Source: G965207125 sp965207125
GTDB taxonomy: Bacteria > Pseudomonadota > Alphaproteobacteria > Puniceispirillales > UBA1172
Direction: 5' to 3'
NCBI GenBank assembly: GCA_965207125.1
Contig: OZ242263.1
Coordinates: forward strand, 1,116,001-1,180,000
DNA: 64,000 nt
In this document: piece after piece, positions 18,540 to 26,378 of the stretch
How the letters are laid out: each line of letters starts with the position of its first letter
Numbering within the stretch: position 1 is the stretch's first letter
The notes under the pieces: generated by a model
Seen by the model: only the letters and a program-made list of their open reading frames with translations
The model's database searches: none
What the model was told of the DNA's origin: nothing
Translations under genes and position numbers: made by a program

Positions 18540-18710
18540 ATGAGAACACAAACGGTTACCGTATCACGGTCTTCAACGTCGCTGACCGCAATTCTAGCGG
18601 TGCTTTTTTTAGGTATTGCTCTGGTCATGATCGCTGGTCATGTGCAAGGCGAGACTTTGCATGGTGCGGCGCATGATATTCGCCACGCGGCTGGCTTTCC
18701 CTGCCACTAA
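18540..18710 (+). CDS. cbtB: CbtB, small subunit of predicted cobalt transporter
   Basis: 56 residues from ATG 18540, preceded by AGGGGA. One membrane helix (about residues 15-34) and a His-rich C-terminus ending in HDIRHAAGFPCH, the conserved metal-binding tail of CbtB. It lies 12 bases before cbtA and directly behind the cobalamin riboswitch. Together they are thought to import cobalt for B12 synthesis. Family, riboswitch and partner gene all agree. Confidence 0.93.
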   Translation: MRTQTVTVSRSSTSLTAILAVLFLGIALVMIAGHVQGETLHGAAHDIRHAAGFPCH

Positions 18711-18722
18711 AGGGGCGGGTTA

Positions 18723-19454
18723 ATGTTTATGCGGATCATCACCGGCGGGTTGCTCGCCGGTGCGGCGGCGGGGTTTATTGCGGGATTGCTCCATTTGAGC
18801 CTTCTCCAACCTGTGTTGCTTCAAGCCGAATTATATGAAACGGGCGCGCTCGTCCATTTTACCTCGGATCACCATCACGAACCTACAAGTGCTGATCACG
18901 ATCATGATCACGAGACCATAACCCCGTTGATAAGAAACGGATTAAGTCTCAGTTTTTCGATGATGCTGTATATGGGTTATGCGTTGATTATCACGGCGCT
19001 GATGGCGTTGGTGTCCAAAAAACACGCGGATAAGATCACGCCTTATCAAGGAATGATTTGGGGTATTTGCGGGTTTATCGCAGTGCAGCTCGCGCCATCC
19101 TTTGGGCTTCCACCCGAAGTTCCTGGGGCCGCGGCGGCAGATGTTTACGCACGGCAGATATGGTGGTTTAGCACAGTGGCCTCGACTGGCGCGGGATTAT
19201 GGTTGATTGCTTTTTCGCGCGGGAAGAATGACGCATTATATAGCTGGCGTCATCGCTCGTGGGCGTTCGCTGCGATATTGCTGGTCACGCCGCATGTGAT
19301 CACCGCCCCGCATGCTGATGGTTTCACGGGGCTCGCCCCGCCGGAACTCGCAAGTCTTTTTGCCGCCAGAGCCTTAGGCATCGGGCTTGTAGCTTGGGTG
19401 ATGACTGGCGCGCTTGCAGGGTATTTCTTCACCAATAAAACCCCCGCTACCTAG
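18723..19454 (+). CDS. cbtA: CbtA, membrane subunit of predicted cobalt transporter
   Basis: 243 residues with about five to six membrane helices and, between the first two, a His/Asp-rich loop (DHHHEPTSADHDHDHE, near residues 48-65) that can bind metal. The N-terminus RIITGGLLAGAAAGFIAGL is typical of CbtA. It follows cbtB in the same riboswitch-controlled transcript and ends 16 bases before the convergent tmpB gene. Confidence 0.93.
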   Translation: MFMRIITGGLLAGAAAGFIAGLLHLSLLQPVLLQAELYETGALVHFTSDHHHEPTSADHDHDHETITPLIRNGLSLSFSMMLYMGYALIITALMALVSKKHADKITPYQGMIWGICGFIAVQLAPSFGLPPEVPGAAAADVYARQIWWFSTVASTGAGLWLIAFSRGKNDALYSWRHRSWAFAAILLVTPHVITAPHADGFTGLAPPELASLFAARALGIGLVAWVMTGALAGYFFTNKTPAT

Positions 19455-19470
19455 GCATAAGACCTGCGAA

Positions 19471-20106
19471 TTACCTGTCCGCCTTGTGGCAATGGGCGGC
19501 GACAACCTTTCTGATCATTGGGGCAAAATGGTCAAAATCGGGTGGTGTCATTTGCGGGTCTTTACCTGCGTCATCGAGATAGCGGATTTTTATGATTTTC
19601 TCAAAATTAGGAAGCTTCTCAAACGCTTCTCGCTCTGCATCGGTCATCGCCCCACCCTGCAAGGATAGTGAGTGAACCGACGCCTCGGATAGTTTCTTGA
19701 GATACGCTGGATTGGCGGCGGCTAGATAACGTTTGGCGGCGACATGATGTCGAACGCAATCGACTACGACTGAAGGAAAAAAGGCACTAAGTATCTCGGC
19801 TCCGGCTTCCTCGTGATGACGGTCATGCGTGTCTTGCATGGTGAAACTGCCGAACTCTGAAGTAAAATGTCCAATATCATGGAGCAGCGCGGCGACAATC
19901 ATCTCGTCATCCATGCGATTTTGCTCAGCGAAGGCCGCGGCTTGCAACATATGTTGAGCCATGGTGACTTTTTCGCCAAGATATTGCTCGCCTCCACGGC
20001 GCGCGAAAATATCGCCTAGAAAACTGACAATATTTTCAGCGGTGGGTCTGGCGGTTGGCCCAGTGAGCGGTGCATGTGGCGGTGGGGCGGGCGGCGTGAT
20101 ACTCAT
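19471..20106 (-). CDS. tmpB: HD-domain phosphonate oxygenase, TmpB/PhnZ-like
   Basis: 211 residues from ATG 20106, which overlaps the tmpA stop by 4 bases (ATGA). Mixed-valent diiron HD oxygenase: lid residues Tyr42 and Glu45 (QYLGEKVT), iron ligands His52 (AQHML), His76-Asp77 and His80 (LLHDIGHF), His near 98 (RHHEEAG), His near 121 (VRHHVAAKRYL), and the late Asp in IKIRYLDDAGK. PhnZ and TmpB cleave 1-hydroxy-alkylphosphonates to phosphate and a carboxylate. Coupled to a gamma-butyrobetaine-hydroxylase-like gene, the TmpB assignment (hydroxy-trimethylaminoethylphosphonate to glycine betaine plus phosphate) is favoured over PhnZ. Confidence 0.87.
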   Translation of the reverse strand: MSITPPAPPPHAPLTGPTARPTAENIVSFLGDIFARRGGEQYLGEKVTMAQHMLQAAAFAEQNRMDDEMIVAALLHDIGHFTSEFGSFTMQDTHDRHHEEAGAEILSAFFPSVVVDCVRHHVAAKRYLAAANPAYLKKLSEASVHSLSLQGGAMTDAEREAFEKLPNFEKIIKIRYLDDAGKDPQMTPPDFDHFAPMIRKVVAAHCHKADR

Positions 20107-21284
20107 CGTGCAGCACCTGGAGGCCCACCTTCTAACACCCCCTCTTCCAGCGTTCTTAGGGTGGATAGCAACGCGTCCTTGTCGGCATAGCACCCTTGCA
20201 ACCACCGGCTTCCCGCGCCCGAATAGCCTTTACGGGCATGAAGGACTCTGGTGTTATCGACAATAAAACATTCTCCTGGATCGAGCTTGAAGGTGACTTC
20301 CATTTTGGCGTCATCAATAATATCAGCAAAATATCGGTAGGCGTCATAATAATATTGCATAACATCAAAAGGCACATCGGTGATGGCCGCCGCTGATCGG
20401 TTATTGAATCGAATTGTGATTATTTCGCCATCAGGGGCGAGTTCGATAATCGGCCGCCGCGCGCTTAACATAACTCCTTCCTCTCCGCTATAGTCAAAAC
20501 GAGCGCAGTAGCGGGTGATAAGATCGAAATAATAAGGCATTTCATCACGTAGCCTCACGGCGGCGGCAAATCCGTCGACCACAATATTCTCTCCGCCTTC
20601 AGCAGAGTTCTCAAGACAATAAAGAACCTGCAACGTTGGTATCGGGTCTCTGTAGGGGTTATCAGTATGCGCTTGGAGTGCAAGTCCGGTATAGGCCAGA
20701 TTGACGGGGTTGACCTCGGCACGAACCTCAAAATACCGTCCATAATTGGTTTCACGTACATAACCAAAAAGATCAACCACCCGGGTGAGCGCCTGATCCT
20801 CCACAGGACCTCCGGTGATCTTAGCGAATCCATAGCGGGCGAGATCAGCAAGCCAAACGCGGCGCGCATTAAGATCATCATTAAGTGTTGCAAATTGAGC
20901 GGTTGGAATATCGGCGGCGGGCGCGCCCCTCCAAGATTCTCTATTCCAGACTTCAATAGTATCAGGAATCCATCCTGCCTTGTGCGAGCGGTGGATATCA
21001 TAAGCATGCGCCTTAAGCCAACCCAGACCATAACCGATGGTTTTCCCCTCGGGGGAAAAAGTAACATGTAACGTGTCGCCATCGATCGTGGCTGCGGTGA
21101 TAAGGGTCTTGGGGCTTATATCTTTCAGCGTGATTAGCCGTTGCTTATTGCCGGGAGCACGGGTTTCGGCATCCCAAGCGTTATCCCGCAACCAGATCGC
21201 GTGAAACCGCTGCTTGCCTTCGGCGTCCTCAAGCGTCAGATACGCTCCCTTTTTCTCAATGTCTACCGTTGCCATTGCCACCAT
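20103..21284 (-). CDS. tmpA: 2-trimethylaminoethylphosphonate dioxygenase, TmpA-like (BBOX family)
   Basis: 393 residues from ATG 21284; an ATG at 21275 is also possible. N-terminal Zn-type domain of gamma-butyrobetaine hydroxylases (AIWLRDNAWDAETR) followed by the TauD-like double-stranded beta-helix: LQAHTDNPYRDPIPTLQ (His, Asp) and FIVDNTRVLHARKGY (distal His), with GSRWLQGCYADKD carrying the 2-oxoglutarate Arg. This is an Fe(II)/2OG hydroxylase. BBOX itself would make carnitine, but immediate coupling to the HD oxygenase points to TmpA, which hydroxylates trimethylaminoethylphosphonate for TmpB. Confidence 0.85.
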   Translation of the reverse strand: MVAMATVDIEKKGAYLTLEDAEGKQRFHAIWLRDNAWDAETRAPGNKQRLITLKDISPKTLITAATIDGDTLHVTFSPEGKTIGYGLGWLKAHAYDIHRSHKAGWIPDTIEVWNRESWRGAPAADIPTAQFATLNDDLNARRVWLADLARYGFAKITGGPVEDQALTRVVDLFGYVRETNYGRYFEVRAEVNPVNLAYTGLALQAHTDNPYRDPIPTLQVLYCLENSAEGGENIVVDGFAAAVRLRDEMPYYFDLITRYCARFDYSGEEGVMLSARRPIIELAPDGEIITIRFNNRSAAAITDVPFDVMQYYYDAYRYFADIIDDAKMEVTFKLDPGECFIVDNTRVLHARKGYSGAGSRWLQGCYADKDALLSTLRTLEEGVLEGGPPGAAR

Positions 21285-21419
21285 CTTCAATGCTACCTTT
21301 AGACACGCGTTGCACTATTCCATCGACAAAACATCCACCAAAACACTTGCAAGTCCTTACCCGCAACGCAAGTGCAAAATACGCCATGCCGTCTTTAGCG
21401 TGAGATGATTAATCCAGAA

Positions 21420-22586
21420 TCAAAAAACCTCATGGCACAGCCGACAAAACTCCTCGGCAAGATTTGAAAGCTTCACGCCTTTTCTGGTCGTGATCACAAC
21501 CTGGCTTGGGGCGAACTCAGCCTTAAGCGGGCGGCTGATCAAGGGTGCGCCATCATAGGTCATCATCGCGGCCGGTTTGGTGGCGAGCAAGGCGTATCCG
21601 AGACCATGGCCAACCATACCTCGCACCATTTCAAAATTTGCTGATTGAAAAGCTATATTCGGTGTAATTCCGGCGTCGGTTAAAATAGCGGTGAAATAAT
21701 TACGGCTTGGCGGAGCCGTCAGCAAAACCATCGGGAAACCCTCAAGGTCTTTTGGGGTCACCTCGGTTTTATCAGCCAGTGGATGGCCTTCCGCCAAAAG
21801 CACATAAGGGATTAGTTGTGTCAGGGGATTGGTATCCAGATCAGGGGTGATATCAATATCATAGAGCAACCCCACTTCGCTTTCGCCGGACAAAAGGCTT
21901 TCTTGAATCCGGCGTTGGTCGCCTTCAATTAGATTGACGCGCGCATCCGGGCGTGATGAGGCCAGCCCCTGAACCAGTCGCGGTAAAATATAGGGCGCGA
22001 AAGAATGAAAACAGCTAACAGATAAGGCATTATCGGCGGCCTCGCGTCCTACTTCGGGCGAGGCTGCGGAATCTATTCTGGTCGCCATTCCATAAGCGCG
22101 GTTAGCGTAAATCAGGGGCGAGCCTTGTCCGGCGACAAACACTTCCTCGACCTCACCGAAAAAAACATAATGCGTCCCAACCTGGTCGGACAGGGCGACT
22201 CGGCAATCGAAAGCAACCAGAGGATCGACCACACGAGGTGCACCACTACGCATAGGCGTCCATTCGGCGACCTCGAATTTATCCTCAACAACATCTTTGA
22301 AGCGCCCAGCGAAAGTGTCAGAGATATACGCCTGATCATCTTTAAGAACATTAACGCAAAACACGCCATTATCGATGATTGCTCGCGCAGCGGGGCTTTG
22401 ATGATGAACGCAGACCAACAAAGTCGGCTTTGGCATATCGGCGCTCACCGATGACATGGCGGATACTGTAACGCCGACTTTTCCAGCCGCACCATCCGTG
22501 GTGATGATGTTGACGGTGGATGCGGCGTGGCGCATTCCATCTAGGAATTGATCACGCAAGGTTTCGTTTAGTTGATCAGTCGCCAT
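21420..22586 (-). CDS. Flavin reductase fused to LysR-type ligand-binding domain
   Basis: 388 residues from ATG 22586, preceded by GGACG. Residues about 1-165 form a HpaC-like FMN-binding split barrel (FLDGMRHAASTVNIITTDG, GVTVSAMSSVSADMPKPTLL, FCVNVLKDDQ, FFGEVEEVFV). Residues about 180-388 form a LysR substrate-binding (PBP2) domain (VSCFHSFAPYILPRLVQGLA, GESEVGLLYD, MVGHGLGYALLATKPA). There is no DNA-binding HTH. The gene lies 43 bases after hpaB, so the reductase should supply reduced flavin to the monooxygenase; the PBP2 part may sense an aromatic substrate or product and control the reductase. That control role is inference. Confidence 0.85.
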   Translation of the reverse strand: MATDQLNETLRDQFLDGMRHAASTVNIITTDGAAGKVGVTVSAMSSVSADMPKPTLLVCVHHQSPAARAIIDNGVFCVNVLKDDQAYISDTFAGRFKDVVEDKFEVAEWTPMRSGAPRVVDPLVAFDCRVALSDQVGTHYVFFGEVEEVFVAGQGSPLIYANRAYGMATRIDSAASPEVGREAADNALSVSCFHSFAPYILPRLVQGLASSRPDARVNLIEGDQRRIQESLLSGESEVGLLYDIDITPDLDTNPLTQLIPYVLLAEGHPLADKTEVTPKDLEGFPMVLLTAPPSRNYFTAILTDAGITPNIAFQSANFEMVRGMVGHGLGYALLATKPAAMMTYDGAPLISRPLKAEFAPSQVVITTRKGVKLSNLAEEFCRLCHEVF

Positions 22587-22629
22587 ACGTCCGTCCTTGC
22601 TATCTGACCTTAATGTCTGACACGCGATT

Positions 22630-24183
22630 TCATTTTGTGGTTTTTTTCTTATTGCTGGTTTTTGACGCCCCATCGGCAAACCATTGTCTGACCGCACTAT
22701 CAGTTGGCGGTACGGTATTTTCACTCATGACGCTGTCGGACAACTCGGCGGCGTCTTTGACGAAGGCGAGCGGTGTGTCCCATCCAAAATTTCTATAGAT
22801 GGCAGCGAGGTGAGCAAAAGGTGGCGACTGGGCGAAAAGCTGGAACGTCAACCGATGCCCCGCGTAATCGGAGTTAAGCAAATCACGCGCGAAAGCGAGT
22901 AATTTGCGGCGGTCTTCAGCCGACCATTCATCATTGAGCGTATAGTATTTATCCATCCACGGTTTGGTATCGGCGGCATCGAAAGTCGCAGCATCGGGGG
23001 TGACGCAGATTTGCCCGCCACAGAGTTCACGCGCGATATGCATCATGTGGTGAAGTTGCGAGCAAGCAATATATCGGCCGGTGTAAAGCAAGGATTGGTT
23101 AGGCATCATCAGTCCGGCTGGTGATTTTTCACCCAGCGTGATCGCGGCGGTCAGATGAGCATTGATATTCTCGCGGTAACATGCGAGTTGCGCCAGTTTT
23201 TCCTGAACCGCCTGTTGTTTATCGAGCCCGGTTTGCCGCACGTTAAATAATGCGGCGCCGATCATCATATCGGCAAGTTTGAGATTACGCTGAACGAAAG
23301 CGAAAGCCGAATACCGATGAAGGGTTGATCTGATAAAAGCGGCGGCTTTGGTATGTTGATAGAAAAGGACGTTTTCCCAAGGGATCAGGACGTTATCGAA
23401 AATAACGAGGCTTTCGACCTCATCGAAGTTATTAGCAAGGGGGTAATCACGCTCTGACGCGCGAGGGCTATTTCCGCGTGAGCCGGCTAAACCCGAGCGG
23501 CAGATAAATTTGAGCCCATCTGAGTCAAAATTGCAGATAAAACCCACAGCATAATCGGATAAAGTATCATTACCCCAGTTAGCGATAGTGGGCTTAGTAA
23601 AAGCTTGATTAGAATAAGCGGCGGCGGTTTCGAATTTCGCGCCGCGCACGACAATCCCCGCATCCGTTTCCTTGGCGACATGGAGCAACATGTCGGGGTC
23701 TTGATCTTGGGGTGCTTTGGATCGGTCGCCTTTGGGGTCGGTGTTTGCCGAGACATGGAACGGGTCGCCATGGATAACCTGATGGATATGGCGGGTGATA
23801 TTTTCGGCGAATCTTGGATCGACCTCATTGAGCACATCCTTGCCATCGAAGAGCGACCACATTTCACCGACGGTTTCATCGCCGACTCTGGTGACGACTC
23901 CGCCGACTTCATTAAGCAAAGTGTCAGTCGCGCGTCTTTTCGCCCACCAGTCTTCCTGTGTGTAGGGGAGTTTATTTCCGATCGCGGATTTTTCACCGTT
24001 TTCGGTATATGTCATGATGTCTTTGGTGTCATCCTGATGCTGCATATCATACAGTCTGGCGCGGATATCCACGATTGGTTTGAACTGAGGGTGTTGAGTT
24101 ACGTCTTTGACTTTTTCGCCGTTGATATAGATTTGCCGTCCATCTCGGAGGGAATCTTTGTATTGCTCGCCTGTTCGGATCAT
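22630..24183 (-). CDS. hpaB: 4-hydroxyphenylacetate 3-monooxygenase-type oxygenase (HpaB family)
   Basis: 517 residues, usual size for the oxygenase component of two-component flavin monooxygenases. N-terminus MIRTGEQYKDSLRDGRQIYINGEKV and the acyl-CoA-dehydrogenase-like core (GIVVRGAKFETAAAYSNQ, FDNVLIPWENVLFYQH, CREN..AHLTAAITLGEK) are typical. It hydroxylates a phenol ortho to the existing hydroxyl using FADH2 from a separate reductase, here the gene that follows. 4-hydroxyphenylacetate is the family archetype; other phenols are possible since no homoprotocatechuate genes are adjacent. Confidence 0.88.
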   Translation of the reverse strand: MIRTGEQYKDSLRDGRQIYINGEKVKDVTQHPQFKPIVDIRARLYDMQHQDDTKDIMTYTENGEKSAIGNKLPYTQEDWWAKRRATDTLLNEVGGVVTRVGDETVGEMWSLFDGKDVLNEVDPRFAENITRHIHQVIHGDPFHVSANTDPKGDRSKAPQDQDPDMLLHVAKETDAGIVVRGAKFETAAAYSNQAFTKPTIANWGNDTLSDYAVGFICNFDSDGLKFICRSGLAGSRGNSPRASERDYPLANNFDEVESLVIFDNVLIPWENVLFYQHTKAAAFIRSTLHRYSAFAFVQRNLKLADMMIGAALFNVRQTGLDKQQAVQEKLAQLACYRENINAHLTAAITLGEKSPAGLMMPNQSLLYTGRYIACSQLHHMMHIARELCGGQICVTPDAATFDAADTKPWMDKYYTLNDEWSAEDRRKLLAFARDLLNSDYAGHRLTFQLFAQSPPFAHLAAIYRNFGWDTPLAFVKDAAELSDSVMSENTVPPTDSAVRQWFADGASKTSNKKKTTK

Positions 24184-24300
24184 ATCTTCTGTCTCCCGTT
24201 CAAGGTTTTACGCCATGCTTTACCGCATAAGGATAGTATGGAGCATAATCAGAATTTTATACCAATGCCAAGTGATAAAAACGCGCACCCATAAGAATGG

Positions 24301-24435
24301 TCAGCCCGGATGTCCTGCGGTGATACAATGCACAATCCGTCCTGGGCCTTTCGGCATCCTGACTTGTTTAGGGAGGTTGTCTACTTCCACAACATCGTAG
24401 CTTGCATCGGCCACTAAAGCCAAATTATCTATCAT
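24301..24435 (-). CDS. Possible small protein or gene remnant in a 0.4 kb gap
   Basis: The region 24184-24596 between hpaB and the ThDP-enzyme gene has one short frame, 44 codons from ATG 24435, translating to MIDNLALVADASYDVVEVD and ending IVHCITAGHPG. No ribosome-binding site stands out and I do not recognise the product. It could be a small gene or the tail of a lost one. The remaining sequence holds nothing else I can support apart from an AT-rich stretch around 24440-24520. Confidence 0.25.
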   Translation of the reverse strand: MIDNLALVADASYDVVEVDNLPKQVRMPKGPGRIVHCITAGHPG

Positions 24436-24596
24436 GCCTAATACAAAAAGCGCAAAAGCATATGCGCCTATCTAAACTGCCTGCCCTTATATATTGTCCA
24501 TGATCGTTAACAATTAATTCATCGCACGGAGATAGAAGATGAACCCAATCACATTATCCAAGGCGCGAAATTAAAAATGCCAAATTACGTCATTAT

Positions 24597-26378
24597 TTAA
24601 GTTGCGACGTGACTCACGGCGGTGTCTGGCGAATAAATATCAAGAATATTCCAGTGTCCCGTCGTTGGGGTAGGGTTGTTAATCATCGGAACATCAAGAA
24701 CCGTTGGTTTGCCGCTGGCGATAGCAGTTTGTAAAGCTGGTAGCAATTCACTAGCAGATGAAATACGAACACCTTCTGCGCCATATGCACGAGCAATTTC
24801 AGCATAGCCTGGACCATTTGTTGGCGCATCGGGAGGGCCTGAAAAAGTGGTTCCGTAAGTCAGACCGTAATGCGCTTTTTGCAACCCTGCAATGGTACCA
24901 AAAGCATTATTATTCATCACTAACCATATAATGCCTAGGTCTAATTCAACAGCAGTCGCTAACATGGAAGGGTTTTGACCAAAACCACCATCGCCAACCA
25001 AACTAATGACAATGCGGTCAGGCGCTGCAAGTTTAGCGCCAATCGCCCCCGGAGGACCAAACCCCATAGTCGCAAATCCACCAGGTGTTAAGATTGAACC
25101 TGGGGTTAAAATATCAAATTGCTGACCCACACCATTTTTGTTCCAGCCCACATCCGTTGTGATAATCGCATCGTCAGGCAATGCTTTTCGGGTATCCGCG
25201 AGAATACGCTCTGGCATCATCGGAAAGACATCGGAAGTAGCCATTGCTTTATTCTGCTCTTTGAACGCGGCGCGAAATGTTGTGATTTCGCGCGCGATCT
25301 CATGTCGTTTGAACCCGTCGGGATAGATTTTTTTGGCCACGCGGAGCAAGACACGCAAAGCTGCTTTTGCATCGGCCACAACCCCAATTTCTGTAGGGTA
25401 ATTACGGCCAATCTCAGACGGTTCAATGTCTATATGTATCACTTTTGATTCTGGAATATTGAACGTATAACCCGAATACCAGCTGGAGCAATCGGCCTCT
25501 TTGAACCTCGTGCCGATCGCAAAAATGATATCTGCGTTCAGGCAGGTTTGATTAACCAATTGAGTGCCCCAAAAACCTGTCATCCCTAAAACCAGAGGAT
25601 GATCGTCTCGCAATGCTCCCTTACCCATCAGCGAATGCGCCACCGGCAAACCCATGTGTTCAACAAATTCACGCAATTCCTCGCTGGCCTGCGCTAAAAC
25701 TATACCGCCCCCTATATATGCAACAGAGTTTTCTGATTTTGCGAGTGTTTCGACGATCTCACGCGCTGTTTCATCATCCATAGACGGTTTTTTTAACGCA
25801 CGCGTGTTTTGCGCTACGCGATCAAAAGTCTCCGATGAGATCACCTCACTAAAGATATCCATCGGTACATTGACCAGCACTGGACCTGATTGGCCACTTT
25901 CAGCCAAATGAAATGCCTTCTCAAGGATTTCTGCCATCAGCTCCGCACGATCAACCCGCCATGCACGTTTCACGAAGGGGCGGTAAATCTCCCATTGCGC
26001 CGCATCAGCGTGAAGGTTGATCTCTTGGTGGGGATGTTTGCCGTAATAATGGGTGGGAATATCACCTGCGATCACCACCATCGGGATACAGTCGAGTGCT
26101 GCGTTGGCTACACCTGTTGCACAGTTCGTTAAACCAGGTGAGAGATGGCTAAGGACAACTGAAGCCCTCCCTTGCACGCGCGCATAGGCATCTGCTGCAT
26201 GAGAGGCGATCTGCTCGTGGCGAACCATGACAAAATCGATGGGGCTGTTGGCTAAAGCGGCAAGGACTGCGATGTTAGTATGCCCACACAGACCAAAAAT
26301 ATGCTTAATATTCCGCCGTTCAAGAAAATCAACAACATGTTCAGCAACTGTTTTATCGTTTTTTGAAATCTTATTCAT
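24597..26378 (-). CDS. ThDP-dependent enzyme of the acetolactate synthase/decarboxylase family
   Basis: 593 residues. The N-terminal Pyr domain carries the activating Glu in FVMVRHEQIASHAADAYAR (near residue 55), the central domain spans about 200-340, and the C-terminal PP domain has the ThDP motif GDGGFGQN...NNNAFG near 457-485. The P-loop-like IFGLCGHTNIAVLAAL is unlike Xsc, IolD or IlvB as I know them, so the substrate is open. Its ATG overlaps the stop of the acylating aldehyde dehydrogenase gene by 4 bases, suggesting that the aldehyde it makes from a 2-oxo acid is passed to that enzyme, or the two interconvert a linked pair of intermediates. Confidence 0.8.
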   Translation of the reverse strand: MNKISKNDKTVAEHVVDFLERRNIKHIFGLCGHTNIAVLAALANSPIDFVMVRHEQIASHAADAYARVQGRASVVLSHLSPGLTNCATGVANAALDCIPMVVIAGDIPTHYYGKHPHQEINLHADAAQWEIYRPFVKRAWRVDRAELMAEILEKAFHLAESGQSGPVLVNVPMDIFSEVISSETFDRVAQNTRALKKPSMDDETAREIVETLAKSENSVAYIGGGIVLAQASEELREFVEHMGLPVAHSLMGKGALRDDHPLVLGMTGFWGTQLVNQTCLNADIIFAIGTRFKEADCSSWYSGYTFNIPESKVIHIDIEPSEIGRNYPTEIGVVADAKAALRVLLRVAKKIYPDGFKRHEIAREITTFRAAFKEQNKAMATSDVFPMMPERILADTRKALPDDAIITTDVGWNKNGVGQQFDILTPGSILTPGGFATMGFGPPGAIGAKLAAPDRIVISLVGDGGFGQNPSMLATAVELDLGIIWLVMNNNAFGTIAGLQKAHYGLTYGTTFSGPPDAPTNGPGYAEIARAYGAEGVRISSASELLPALQTAIASGKPTVLDVPMINNPTPTTGHWNILDIYSPDTAVSHVAT

